The notes under the pieces are model-generated. The model had not been told where the DNA came from and searched no databases. It saw nothing but the letters and a program-made list of their open reading frames with translations. 64,000 nucleotides of DNA, taken from NCBI GenBank assembly GCA_001028025.1, contig LDAQ01000062.1, positions 42,450-106,449 on the forward strand. The letters are read 5' to 3'. The stretch is from Faecalicatena fissicatena. GTDB lineage: Bacteria > Bacillota > Clostridia > Lachnospirales > Lachnospiraceae. Both the position numbers and the translations under genes were made by a program. Positions 16,026 to 31,000 of this stretch are shown one piece after another; position 1 is the first letter of the stretch; each line of letters opens with the position of its first letter.

Positions 16026-19000
16026 TTATTCAGCGTCATCGTCCTTTTCCTCTTCGTCCAAGCCTCTTCTGGTCTTTTCAAGCTCCAGCTCTTCTCTCAG
16101 TTCGAAGATTCTTGCCTGCCGTTTCTTCATGCTCCTTGTGTAGAATGCCAGCACAATCAGTGCGAGCAGCATCAGTAAGAAGTGAAGGATGCAGCAAACG
16201 TGGTCATCGAGGTTCTGCTTTGCTAATGGTGTTTTCTCGTCCTGGATTGGCGTTAAATCATAGTCGCCCTCGTCGTTCTCAGTTAATTCAGCGTCAATCG
16301 CCGCTGCTGGTGTCTGTGCCGGCGGAATGATTGCTGTTGGTGTTGTCGGCGTTACTGCTGCCGGTGTTACCGGAGTAACTGGCGTCGCCGGGTTCGTCGG
16401 AGTAACTGGCGGTATAATTGGTGTTATAACCGGATTCGCTGTGTAGGTTACTGTTACTTCTACATCTGCTGCCGGCATTCCGTCCGCACTGCTGTTAACA
16501 GTTCTATAATCTGGTGTGTAACCTGTGACTGTCGGTGATGTGATGGAGAATGCTGCTCCCACCTCATATTCGCCGGTGTAATCCGGTGCTACCGTCTGGC
16601 CGGCTGCATCTACATAATGAACTGTCAGTCTGTAGATATTTACAACCGGTGTCTCCTCCGTCTCGTCTTCACGCGGTGTTTCACCTGTTTCATCAGTTGT
16701 TACACTTGCGATGTTGCTGATGGAAGCCCCTGCGTCTTCTCTGACGATCTGGTATTCACAGTTCAGTACGACTGTCTCACCAACTTTAATTTCTTTGATG
16801 ACTACTTTGTTTCCTTCAACGGTGTTGTCTCCGACTTCTGTAAATACTGCCTCGCCGGCTGCTCCCTGAAGGTTATCACTTACGACTACATTGTGCAGTG
16901 TTACATTTCCTGTGTTGCTTACCCCGATCTGATACTGGATTGTATCTCCAACTCTGTATTCATCCTGCGGGTTCACTACGGTCTTGTTCACTGTATAATC
17001 TGCATCTTCCGGTTCTGTAGGTGTTACGACTTCGTCGCTTCCCTTAGGTCCTTCCGGATCATCGGTGGATGCCGCTGCCGTATTGACTACCTGCCCGTTT
17101 CTGATATCAGCCTCTGTTACGGTATATTCGTATGTGAATTCCCGGCTCTCTCCCGGTGCAAGGCTTGCGATAACGTTGTCTGTAATACTTACCAGGCTGT
17201 CGTCTACCTTGATATTCTCAACCGGTACATTGCCGTTGTTTGTTACAGTTACTTTGTAACCGATCGTCTCGCCAAGGGCGTAGGCTTCACCATTTGCAGG
17301 TGTGCTTGTAACTTCCTTAACAACAGCTACGCTTGCGTTCGGATCGTCTGTAGGGTCTTCCTTCTCTCCCGGGTCTACTCCTGGGTCCGGTTTATCCGGA
17401 TCCGGTGTCTCTCCGCCGGCTGTTGCCACGTTGAGAACAGAACCTTTCTGGATATCCGCTGATGTGACTGTGTATTCTGCTGTAAATGCTTCGCTGCTTG
17501 CTCCAGGTGCAAGTGATTCAATAGTCCACTCATCTCCGGTCAGCTCATCTTTTACAACTACATTGGTCAGTGTCAGGTTTCCATCATTGGTTGCCACGAT
17601 CTGATAGGTGATGGTCTCACCGAGGGCATAAGTTTCCCCGTTAGCCGGTGTGCTTGTAGTCTCTTTGGAAATGCTCAGATGCGGGTTGGAGATCTCTGTC
17701 CCGATTGTCTCCGTATCTTCTTTTGTTACTTCACTTCCGTCAGGAGCTGTACCACCTGCCGTTGCTACATTGACTATGCGGCCTGCCAGGATGTCAGCTT
17801 CTGTTACAACATAATCTGTTGTAAATTCTTCCACACCGTTTGGCTCAAGACTGTCAATTGTCCACTGTCCGCCTGTCAGATCATCGTTTACTGTAATACC
17901 GCTGATTGTTACGTTACCGTTATTCACTACTTTGATTGTGTAAGGTACTGTATCGCCAAGGCCGTATCCGCCGTCCTGGCTTGGAGCCGCCGTCTTCTCA
18001 ACAAACAGACTTGGCTGCTGTGTTACTGTCGGATCTTCTGTTTCGCCTGGTTCTACTCCCGGATCCGGTTTTTCAGGATCTGGACTTTCACCCTTCGCTG
18101 TCGCTACGTTGAGCACTGTTCCGTTCAGGATATCCTGCTCTGTTACTTTGTATTCTGCGGTAAATGCTTCGCTGCTTTCTCCCGGTTTCAATGACTCAAT
18201 GGTCCACTCGTCTCCGGTCAGCGCATCTGTTACCACGACATTTTTCAGTGTCAGGTTTCCGTCATTTGCTGCCACAATCTTGTAAGTAATTGTTTCTCCA
18301 AGAGCATATGCTGCTCCGTTTTCTGGTGTACTTGTTGTTTCTTTTGTTACAGTCAGATGTCCGTTCGGATTGTCTGTCGGATCCTCTGTCTCACCAGGAT
18401 CTACTCCCGGGTCCGGTTTTTCAGGATCAGGGCTTTCGCCTGCTGCAGTTGCTTCATTTAGTACGGAGCCTTTCAGAATATCTTTCTGTGTTACCTTATG
18501 GCTTGCTGTAAATACATCGCTGCTCTCTCCCGGTTTCAGTGTATCAATCTTCCAGCTGTCTCCGGTCAGTTCATCTGTTACCACTACATTCTTCAGCGTC
18601 AGGTTTCCATCATTGGTCGCTACGATCTGATAAGAGATGGTCTCTCCAAGAGCGTAAGCTTTTCCGTTTGCCGGTGAACTTGTTGTTTCTTTCGCTACGG
18701 TCAGATGTCCGTTCGGATCCACTGTCGGATCTTCCGTATTTCCAGGTACGATTTCCGGATCCGGATTCTCAGGATCTGTGCTCTTACCCGTTGCTGTTGC
18801 TTCATTTAATACGGTGCCCTTCAGGATATCTTCCTCTGTTACTGTGTATTCAGCTTTGAATGCTTCACTGCTCTGTCCTGGCTTCAGTGTTCCCACTGTC
18901 CATTCATCACCTGTCAGCTCATCTGTTACTACTACATTGTTCAGTGTCAGATTTCCGTCATTGACTGCCACAACCTTGTAAATGATTGTTTCGCCAAGAG

Positions 19001-22000
19001 CATATGTCTCGCCGTTTACCGGTCTGCTTGTTGTTTCTTTGGTTACTGTCAGATGTCCGGTTGGATCTTCAAATTTGTCAACCGTGTCGTCCTTCTCATA
19101 TTCTTTCTTTTCATCTGAGAACTTCGCTGTAACGGTGTTCGTGAAGCTTCCCTTCAGGATATCTTCTTCTGTTACTGTGTAAGCCGCTGTAGTTGTCACT
19201 ACCTCACCCGGTGCTACATTTTCAAATACATCGCTGCCGGTGATGGTGACGCCTTCCTGTTCCGTGATGGTAATTGTCTTATACTCATCGTAAATGTTCT
19301 TCACTGAGATATCGAATGTTATAGTATCGCCATACTTGTAAGTCTTGTCATTATCATGTGTCTTGGTTACCACATCATCAACATCGACATCCTTATCAGT
19401 AACGGTTAAAGTACCATCTACATAGGCAATCTTATAATTTCCTGTTACATCATCGCCGCCAAGCAGTGTCGTAATCTTTGCATCCGTAACCACATTCCTG
19501 CTTGATCCGACAAATGTCTGGCTTCCTTCTACTGTTGCTGTAACGCTGTGTAATGGTAATAATTCACCCAGTCCCACTGTGCTTACCGCTCTCACTAATG
19601 CGGTTCCATCATAGGTTTTTTCAGCGCTCGCTGCTGTAATAGTAATTGGCCTCTGTGTTACCTGGATCGTAACATCTTCTGCGGTCAGATCTGCATATCC
19701 TTCTCTTACAGCCATAACACTTACAGTTACGGTTCCCTCGGATACGTTTGTTACACTTGGGGCCTCTGTTGTCCAGTCATCCCCTGCAGTCTTGTAGTAT
19801 ATTGTGTAACCTTCAGCTCCTGATACTTCTGCTCTTGCTGCATGAGACTTTCCATCGTATACCCAGCTGCCGCCGGCTGCTTCCAGTTTTGCATTCTCAA
19901 TGCTTGCTGGTTTAATCTCAAAACTTCCTGGAACAACTGTTACTGTGTAGTTTTCATTTTCCGCATAACCTGCTGTTAATACGCCTGGATATACGCCTAC
20001 AGCTTCTTCAGTATTTGTTCTGCTGTAAACTACTTCGCCAAGATCCTCTTCTGCTATCAGTCCATCTACAGTTCCGTCAAATACAGGATCTGCTGCATCA
20101 AAGTATTTCCAGCTGTTATCTACAGTAATAGTGACCGGTTTTGCTGTAATCTGAATTGTTACATCTTCTGCCGTCAGGTCTTTGTAACCCGTCTTAACTG
20201 CCTTTACACTAACTGTCTTCTTGCCTTCTGCAACATCTTTTACACTTGGTGCTGTTGTGGTCCAGTCTCCATCGCCTGTCTTGTAGTATACTGTATATCC
20301 TTGTGCACCTTGAACTTCAGCATTTGCATAATGAGCATCCCCATTGTAAGTCCAGCTTCCGCCCTGCGCATCCAGATAAGCTCCTTCAACGCTGGCAGTC
20401 TTAATTTCAAAATCGCCCGGCTCAACTGTTACCTGATAGTTACTGTTCTCTGTAAAGTCTGCTGTCAGTACATCCTGATATGTTCCTACAGACTCATCCG
20501 TATTTGTTCTCCTGTAACTTACAGTCCCAAGATCCTCCTGAGCTACCAGTTCCCCTACAGTCCCTGTAAATTCAGGATCTGCTGCATCAAAATATTTCCA
20601 ATTGTTATCAACTATAATGCTGACTGGTTTTGCTGTAATCTGAATGGTAACATCCTTAGCTGTCAGGTCTTCATATCCGGTTCTGACCGCCTTGACACTG
20701 ACCGTCTTCACCCCGTCTGCTACGTTTGTTACACTCGGAGCTTTGGTGGTCCAGTCTGCATCGCCTGTTTTGTAATATACGGTGTAGCCTTCCGCTCCCT
20801 GAACCAGAGTCTCAACAGCGTGTGCTGCACCATCATATACCCAGCTTCCACCTTTTGCCGTGAGGACTGCCCCGGAAATGCTGGCTGTCTTAATCTCAAA
20901 GTCTCCAGTCTCTACTGTTACCTGATAGTTGCTGTTTTCTTGATAATCCGCCGTTAATACATCTGCATAAACGCCTACAGCTTCTTCCGTATTCGTTCTT
21001 CTGTAGCTTACTTCTCCAAGATCTTCTGCTGATACCAGCTCTCCTACAGTTCCTGTAAATGCAGGATCTGCTGCATCAAAATATTTCCACTTGTTATCTA
21101 CCGTAATAGTGACTGGTTTTGCAGTAATCTCAATTGTCACAGCTTTAGCCGTTAAGTCTTCATATCCGGTTCTGGTGGCTTTCACTTCAACTGTCTTCAC
21201 GCCATCTGATACATCTGTTACGCTCGGCGCTTCTGTTGTCCAGTCTCCATCACCCAGCTTATAATATACTGTATAGCCTTCTGCTCCTGCAATCTCTGCT
21301 TTTACTGCATGCGCCTTGCCATCATATTCCCAGCTTCCGCCTTCTGCACTCAGATTTGCACTCGGTATGCTGGCCGTCTTAATCTCAAAGTCTCCGGTTA
21401 CCACTGTTACCTGATAATTGCTGTTGTCATCATATACGGCTGTCAGTACATCCTCATAAGTTCCTACAGCTTCATCGGTATTGTTCCTTCTGTAACTTAC
21501 ATCTCCAAGATCGCCTGCCGTTACCAGCTCTCCTACAGTTCCGGTAAATACCGGATCAGCTGCGTCAAAATACTTCCAGCTGTTATCTACCGTAATCTCT
21601 ACCGGCTTTGCCGTAATCTCAATCGTGACATCTCTTGCAGTCAGATCTTCATATCCTGTCTTTACTGCTTTTACACTGACTGACTTTCTGCCTTCCGCCA
21701 CATCTGTTACGCTTGGTGCTTCTGTCGTCCAGTCTGAATCACCGGTTTTGTAGTATACTGTATAGCCTTCTGCTCCTGTTACTTCTGTTTTTACTGCATG
21801 AGCCTTGCCGTCGTATACCCAGCTTCCGCCGGCTGCTTCCAGGTAAGCGCCTTCAATACTTGCTGTCTTGATTTCAAAATCACCTGGTTTAATTGTTACA
21901 TTATAGTTACTGTTCTCTTCATAATCCGCTGTCAGCACATCTTCATATGTTCCTACAGCTTCTTCTGTGTTAGTTCTTCTGTAGCTTACTTCTCCGAGAT

Positions 22001-25000
22001 CTCCCTCTGCGGCCAGTTTCCCGATTGTTCCGGTAAATGCCGGGTCAGCCTCATCAAAATATTTCCAGCTGCTATCTACTGTAATAGTTACAGGTTTTGC
22101 TGTAATTTCAAGGGTAACATCGGCCGCTGTCAGATCCGCATATCCGGTTCTGGTCGCTTTTACGCTGACTGTCTTCACGCCCTCTGCTACATTTGTTACG
22201 CCTGGAGCTTCTGTGGTCCAGTCTCCGTCACCAGTCTTATAGTATATGGTATAGCCTTCCGCGCCGCTGACTACTGCATCCGCTTCATGAGCTTTGCCGT
22301 CATATACCCAGCTTCCGCCTTGTGCTGTAAGACTTGCCTCTGCAATAGATGCAGTTTTGATCTCGAAGTCTCCCTTTTCCACCGTTACAGCATAATTACT
22401 GTTTTCTTTGTACTGGGCTGTCAGGACATCTGTATAGGTTCCTACTGCTTCGTCCGTATTTGTTCTTACGTAGCTTACCTGACCAAGATCTCCCGCTGCT
22501 GCCAGTTCACCTACAGTTCCGGTAAATGCCGGATCTGCAGCATCAAAATATTTCCAGCTGTTATCAACAGTAATCTTAACCGGCTTTGCAGTAATCTGTA
22601 TAGTTACATCCTCTGCAATCAGATCTTCATATCCGGTTCTGGTCGCTTTCACACTGACTGTCTTAACACCTTCCGCCACATCTGTAACGCTCGGCGCTGC
22701 TGTCGTCCACTCTCCGTCGCCTACTTTGTAATATACTGTGTAGTCTTCTGCTCCCTGGACTGCCGCTTCTGCCGCATGAGCCTTTCCATCGTATTCCCAG
22801 CTTCCGCCGGCTGCCGTCAGGCCTGCTCCAGGAATTGCAGCCGTCTTAATCTCAAAATCGCCCGGAATTACACTTACCTGGTAATTGCTGTTTGCTTTAT
22901 AAGCGGCTGTTATTACTCCATTATAAAGTCCCACTGCTTCATCAGCATTCGTCCTCTGGTAGGTCACGGTACCCAGATCATCCGCTTTTACAAGATCATT
23001 CACAGTTCCGTTAAATACCGGATCATTGGCATCGAAGTATTTCCATGCATCATCTACAATAATGCTTGCTGCCTTTGGTGTTATTTGAATGTTCACCTTC
23101 TCTGCAGTCAGATCTTCATATCCGGTTCTGGTCGCTTTTACACTGACCGTCCTGATCCCCTCTGCCACGTCTGTCACGCTCGGTGCTTCTGTGGTCCATT
23201 CTCCACCATCTGCCTTATAGTACACAGTATAGCCTTCTGCCCCTGCTACTTCTGCCTTCACTGCATGAGCCTTGCCGTCGTATACCCAGCTTCCGCCTTC
23301 TGCGCTCAGACTTGCGTCTGCAATAGATGCTGTCTTGATCTCAAAGTCTCCAGTTATCACTGTTACCTGATAATTACTGTTCTCTTCATAATCTGCTGTC
23401 AGTACATCCTCATACACGCCTACGGCTTCTTCTGTATTCGTTCTTCTGTAGCTGACATCTCCGAGATCGCCTTCCGTCACCAGTTCTCCTACAGTTCCGC
23501 TAAATGCCGGATCAGCTGCGTCAAAATATTTCCAGCTGCTGTCCACTGTAATCTCCACTGGCTTAGCCTTAATCTCAATCGTAACATCGCCGGCTGTCAG
23601 ATCCTCGTATCCAGTCTTAACCGCTTTCACGCTTACTGTCTTTCTGCCTTCTGCCACATTTGTTACGTACGGTGCTTCTGTGGTCCAGTCTGAATCTCCT
23701 GTTTTGTAGTAAACAGTGTAGCCTTCAGCTCCTGATACTTCTGCTTTTACTTCATGAGCTTCGCCGTCATATACCCAGCTTCCGCCGGCCGCCTCCAGAT
23801 GAGCGCCCTCAATGCTTGCTGTTTTAATCTCAAAGTCTCCGGTTTCAATGGTTACTTTGTAATTGCTGTTCTCTTTGTAATCTGCTGTCAGTACATCCTG
23901 ATATGTTCCTACAGCTTCTTCGGCGTTCGTCCTCTTGTAACTTACTTCTCCAAGATCGCCTTCTGCCGCCAGTTCACCGATCGTTCCTGTAAATGCCGGA
24001 TCAGCTGCGTCAAAGTATTTCCAGCTGTTATCCACCGTGATGGTCACCGGTTTCTCTGTGATTTGAAGAGTAATATCACTTACCGTCAGATCTTCATATC
24101 CGGTTCTGGTCGCTTTTACGCTTACAGTCTTCACACCCTCTGCCACATTCATTACACTTGGTGCTTCTGTCGTCCACTCTCCGTCTCCGATCTTATAGTA
24201 TATGGTATATCCCTCTGCACCGCTGACTTCCGCTTTCGCTTCATGAGCTTTGCCATCATACACCCAGCTTCCGCCTTCAGCGGTCAGGCTTGCTTCTGCG
24301 ACAGATGCTGTTTTGATCTCAAAGTCTCCCTTTTCGACTGTTACAGTATAATTACTGTTTTCCTCATACTCAGCTGTCAGAACATCTGTATAAATTCCTA
24401 CTGCTTCATCAGCATTCGTTCTTACATATTTTACATCGCCGAGATCTCCTGCTGCAGCCAGCTCACCAACGGTTCCGGTAAACTTCGGATCAGCTGCGTC
24501 AAAATATTTCCAACTGCTATCTACAGTAATGATAACCGGTTTTGCTGTAATCTGAATCGTTACATTCTCCGCTGTCAGATCTTCATATCCGGTTCTGGTC
24601 GCTTTTACGCTTACGGTTTTCACGCCTTCTGCTACATCAGTTACGCTCGGAATCTTATCGGTCCATTCTCCGTCGCCAACCTTATAGTAAATTGTATAGC
24701 CATCTGCCCCAAGCACTTCCGCCCCGGCAGAATGAGACTTGCCGTCGTATACCCAGCTTCCGCCTTTTGCTTCCAGTTTGGCATTTTCAATGCTTGCCGT
24801 CTTAATTTCGAAATTTCCTGCAATGACTGTAACTTTGTAATTACTGTTCGGCATAAAGTCGGCTGTCAATACTCCCGGATACTTTCCTACCGCCTCATCT
24901 GCATTTGTTCTGCGATATGAAACTGTGCCCAGATCGTTCTCTGCAATCAGTCCGGTTACTTTTCCGTCAAACTCAGGATCACTTTCATCAAAGTATTTCC

Positions 25001-28000
25001 AACTGCTGTCTACTTTGATCTGTACATCTTTTGCAGTAATCTGAATCGTAACATCGGCTGCTGTCAAATCGGTGTATCCAGGTCTGGTAGCTTTCACACT
25101 TACCGTCACTGTACCATCTGCCACATCAGTCACTCTCGGTGCAGTTGTGGACCATTCTCCATCTCCGGTCTTGTAATAAATAGTATAGTCTTCTGCTCCT
25201 TTGACCTCTGCCTTTGCGCTATGGGCTTTCCCGTCGTATATCCAGCTTCCGCCGGCTGCTTCCAGTTTTGCGCCCTCAATGCTGGCCGTTTTTATTTCAA
25301 AGTCGCCTTTGTCAATTGTCACTTTGTAATTACTGTTTGCTTCATAATCAGCTGTCAGGACATCTGCATAGATTCCCACTGCTTCATCTGTATTCGTTCT
25401 TCTGAAGCTGATCTCTCCCAGGTCTCCCGCTTTCACCAGATCCTCAACCGCTCCGCCAAATGCCGGATCTTCTGCGTCAAAATACTTCCAGCTGTTTTCA
25501 ACGGTAATTGTTACTGGTTTCGGCTGAATGGCAATGGTAACATCCTCAGCTCTTAAATCTTCATATCCGGTCCTTGTTGCCTTTACACTGACTGTCTTTA
25601 TTCCCTCGGATACATTCGTTACACTCGGAATACTTTCAGTCCATTCTCCCTGGCCAACCTTATAGTAAACAGTATAACCTTCAGCACCTTTCACTGCTGC
25701 GCTTGCCTTATGTGCTTTTCCATCATATGTCCAGCTGCCACCGGCCGCTTCTACATATGCACCCTCAGTTTTGGCTGTCTTAATCTCAAAGTCTCCCGGC
25801 TCTACTGTTACTTTATAGTTGCTGTTTGCCTGATATTCAACGTTCAGGACATCTGCATAGATACCAACTGCTTCGTCGGTATTGGTTCTGATGTAGCTTA
25901 CTTCTCCAAGATCATCCTTTGCAATCAGGCCATCTACTTTTCCTGTAAAAACAGGATCCTTTTCATCGAAGTATTTTGATGAATTGTCAACGGTAATTGT
26001 AATATCCTTTGCTGTTATCTGGATCGTCACATCAGCAGCCGTCAGATCCTGGTAGCCTTCTCTGGTCGCCTTTACACTGACCGTCCTGGTGCCTTCAGAG
26101 ACATTAGTAACGTCCGGTGCTTCTGTTGTCCATTCGCCGTCTCCAACTTTATAGTATACCGTGTATCCTTCTGCACCTTTGACTTTCGCCTCTGCCGCAT
26201 GTGCTTTTCCGTCATACTCCCAGCTTCCGCCACTTGCTTCCAGCCTTGCATCTGCAATACTTGCGGTTTTAATTTCAAAGTCTCCGGCCTTCATGTTTAC
26301 TGTATAGTTGCTGTTATTCTCATAGTCAGCTACTATAACTCCCGGATATACCCCTACTTTCTCATCTGCATTCGACCTTCTGTAAGTAACTGTTCCCAAA
26401 TCGCCATCTGCTATAAGCCCTTTAACAGTTCCTGTAAATTCAGGGTCATTATCATCAAAGAATTTCCATGAATTATTCACAATAATGTCCACCGGTTTCG
26501 CTGTTATCTGGATGGTCACATTTTCTGCTGTCAGATCAGTATATCCTTTTCTGGTTGCTTTCACACTGACTGTTTTCGTGCCTTCCGATACATTTGTAAC
26601 ACTCGGCGCTTCTTCGGACCATTGTCCGTTGTCGGTCTTATAATAAATCTGGTAGCCGTCAGCTCCATTTACCACTGCACTGGCCGCATGTGCTTTGCCG
26701 TCATATTCCCAGCTTCCGCCGTATGCTTTTAACTCTGCCCCGGCAATACTTGCAGTTTTAATTTCAAAGTCACCCTTAATGATGCTTACAGTGTAATTAC
26801 TGTTCTGATCATAATCTGCTGTCAGAACCTCTTCGTATATTCCCACTTCTTCATCAGTATTAGACCTGCTGTAGCTTATTTCGCCCAGATCATTCTGTGC
26901 GATCAGTCCGGATACATTTCCTTCAAATGCCGGGTCAGCGGCATCGAAATATTTCCATGAATCTTTCACTGTGATTGTGGCTGCTTTTGGTTTAATCCTG
27001 ATCGTTACATCATTCGTAGTCAGATCCTCATATCCTTTTCTGACCGCTTTTACACTTACTGTCTTTGTGCCTTCAGAAACATCTGTCACACTTGGAGCAT
27101 CTGCAGACCATGCACCGCCTTCAGTACGGTATAAGATCTGATATCCTTCTGCCTGGGTAACTTTTGCTTCTGCTGCATGACCATAGCCATCGTATACCCA
27201 TTCTCCGCCGTTTGCATTCAATGCGGCTCCCGGTATACTTGCTGTCTTTATTTCGAAGTTTCCTGGTATTACGTGAACCTCATAATTACCGTTTTCTGTA
27301 TACTCCGCTGTCAATACGCCAGTATATACACCAACTTCCTCGTCAGTATTGGTTCTCTTATAGCTTACTTCGCCAAGATCATCAGCTGCTACCAGTTCAC
27401 CTACTGTACCTGTAAACTCAGGATCACTGCTATCGAAGAATTTGTCTGCATTATTAACTTTAATAGTTACAGGTTTTGCTGTTATTTCTATAGTAACGTC
27501 ATCAGCTGTCAGGTCTTCATACCCTTCTCTGGTTGCTTTCACGCTGACTGTCTTCTTACCATCCGCTACATTTGTTACGGTTGGTACTTGATCAGTCCAC
27601 TCTCCGCCTTCAACTGAATAATAGATCGTGTACCCTTCTGCTCCCTGAACAGCAGCTGCTGCCCCATGGGCTTCTCCGTCATACGGCCAGCTGCCGCCCG
27701 CCGCTGCCAGACTGGCACCTTCGACTTTGGCTGTTTTAATTTCAAAATCCCCACGGGTCACGGTGACTTCGTAATTACTATTTGGAGTGTATTTTGCATC
27801 CAACACTTCTTTGTATACTCCAACAGCCTCGTCTTTATTGCTTCTCACATACGTTACAGTGCCCAGATCATTTTCATCTACAAGGTTTTCAACATTACCA
27901 GTAAATTCGGGATCTGTTTCGCCAAAAAACTTCTCTTTGCTGTCTGCCGTTATAGTTGCCTTTCTGGCATTAATCTTTACTGTGGCTGTCTCCTGCCATA

Positions 28001-31000
28001 CGTCATTACCTCTTTTTACCTTTACAGTTACAGGATATTCTCCTGCATCGCTGAACTCCGGATTGCCCATCTGAAGCATTCCGTTATACCAGTATTCTAT
28101 CTGATCTGATGGATATGTGTTGCCAGTAAAATTGATATGATAAGAATTCCCATCATATTCTTTCTCTACTCCGCTCACTGAGAACCCATCGAAATCCACT
28201 TCATAAACGACCTTAATACTGTGCGGTGCAGTTACATTGCTGAATGTATAACTGCTCGGGTTGCTGGCTGTGACATCCTTGCCGTCTACCGTCACGCTCT
28301 TTAATACGAATCCAGGATTTGCATCATAGGTATACGTCTGGCTTTCGCCCCACTTCACTTCTTTTGTGCCTGAAGGTTCAATCGTACCGTTCACTGCACT
28401 TGAGATGATCGGATTCTTAATCGCCGTATAGTAGAATGTTATCACATTCTCTTTGATGTCTTCTTCTGTTGTCTCATTGGCAAGGTTTAAAACCTTCCTT
28501 ACAGAATCAACTTCATATCCCTCTATTGCCGGTGCGGTTTCCACTACCCGGTTGCCGCCTATATGTTCAACTTTGTCTGGTAATAAAGAAGTTTCCGTTC
28601 CTTCTTCCAGATATTGAACTTTATAATATACGTCTCCCGGTATTGAATAACGGAACTCAATCACATTCTTTTTGCTGTCCCAGGATAATTCCAGGGATAC
28701 GCTGGACGGTGTTGGAACTAACTCATCGTGTGCTTTTGGATATACATAAACGGTATTTCCAACCTTTCCGGTTTTTACCACCGGTGCAAAAACTTCACTG
28801 CCGTCACGATCGTCTATATACTTGATTGTATACGTAGTGTTCGTGATTTGCTTCCATTTAGCATATACAGTTGTATTCTCTACGACCGGTTTACCAAAGT
28901 CATAGCGTTCGCTGTAATCTTTGGATGTATACCATCCCTCAAACTTGTATCCTTCACGCTCGGGATCGGATGGCTGCATTGCCGTGCTGCCCGCTGCTAC
29001 CGTTTGAGAGTTAATGGAATTGCCGCCTTGTGTATCGAATTCTACGGTGTACTCTCCTGATGCCCATTTTGCATATACAACCAAATCATTGGCCGGCATC
29101 GTTCTGTTCCAGTCAACCTCTGTTCCATCAGCACATTCTTCCGAAGTATACCAGCCCTGGAATGTATAGTATTCAGGTAAGTTATTCGGCCTGGCAGGTT
29201 CATGCTCATATGAACTCAGAGATTTTTCATATTTTACAGATTCTGTTTTCTCTATACTATTATAGTTATAGAAAGAAAGGTCATAGGATGCTCTGTTATA
29301 GTATAAATCAACTTTATTATTTACAAAATCTTTGGTTTTCCATCCGGTGTCCCTTCTAACATATCCTTCTATTGGATGATACTCTTCTTCATAAGTAATA
29401 TAGTTAAAATAGGTACCGACTGATTTGATAAGCGAATATCCATTTCCATCTACATTCTGGCCATAATAGTATATGGTTTTTAAAGTACTGGATGATTTTT
29501 GATACAGATTAAATTTAATATTCTGTGCCGGCATCCGATCCAGTGTCTGAAGTGCATATGAGTAATAGGATGTTGCTTTCCATGCCCTGCCTGAATATTT
29601 CGAATCAAATGGAAGCATTTTTGAAATATCGGCATTGTACTTTTTAGTTTCTGTGTGTACCAGCTTGCTATTATCATAGAATGTAAATGTATACGTATTT
29701 CTACTATAATAAACATTAATAATTGTTGATCCATCTGCCGCTACAGTTTTCTTCTCAGAATTCTTGAACGTAAAATAATTAATGGATCCTGCCTGGCTTG
29801 CCGTTACAGTCAGTTCAGTTCCTGCTTTGGCTGTTCCGTTCTTTGATTTGCTGTAACTGTAATTATTGTCATCCGCATTTTCAAGCCAATATACAATTGT
29901 ATAGTTTACATCTTCAGCAGACCACTTCGCATAAAAAGTGCGGTCACTTTTAATCGTCTGTGTTCCGGTAACCCTCTCAGTTAAACCAGAATCTTTATAC
30001 CAGCCTGAGAAATCATAGCCTTCTTTTGTTGGTTTATACGCATCGACATTTACCGTATCACCATGTTTCGGATATTGAGTTGTTACATAGCTTCCGCCAT
30101 CTGTATCAAACCTTACCGTGTATTCAGCTAAGACATAAGTAATGGTTATGTTAATGTCGCGGTCTGCGCCGATTACTACATTCTCAAATTCAGATGGAGT
30201 ATACTGCTCCAGGTCTTTTGCCTCTGCTTCTGTTTCATCACCGACAAAACCTGTTTTCTTCTCAACCTCTTCTTTATAACTTCCATCCGTCTGTTCAAAC
30301 CGGTGAGTCACTATATACTCAACACTGTCGGGAACATAGACAATTATAAGCTTTTGATCTGCATATATGTTGTCAGTCAGAGTCCCTGACACTTCCTGGC
30401 CTAATGATCCGTCTGCCTCTTGTAAGTAAGTTGTATAGCCCTGTTTCTCCGGAATTTCAACTTCATACTTCTCTCCGGTAACATACTGTGCACGGAATGT
30501 AGCCTGAACTCTTCCTCCGCTTTGGTATACATACTCCACAGACAGGCTGTGTGAAGAGATCATTGCCGGATCATGTACTGTAATTTCCACAGATGCGCTG
30601 ATCTCAGGATTTGCTTTTAATGAAGCTGTGATATCCGCCTTGCCTGCAGCTTTGGCAGTAATTACGCCTTCTTCGTTCACATCAGCTATCGCTTTGTCAC
30701 TGGAAGACCATTTTATCTGCTTCATGTTATCAGGCAGCCACTCCGGATTCACTTCTGCTTTTGCCTGAATCTTATCTCCAATTACAGGATTCAGAAAATC
30801 TGCAGTAACGCTGACGGATGGCTGTTCCACCGTTATCTGTGCAGATCCTGTAATATCATTAGATGCCGTAGCAATAATATTTGCTGTTCCTTCGCTGACT
30901 GCTGTGATGTGTCCTTCTTCATCCACAACGGCTACGTCTTCATTGTCGGAACTCCAGGTCACTGTTTTATCCGTGGCATCAGCAGGCTTAACTTTTGCCG

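Noticed and set aside
21798..23693. A 631-residue open frame on the plus strand inside the giant gene, with similar long frames at 20301-20957 and 23754-24920
   Set aside because: They are antisense shadows of the 489-bp repeats; the cysteine- and histidine-rich product repeats with the same period and has no ribosome site.
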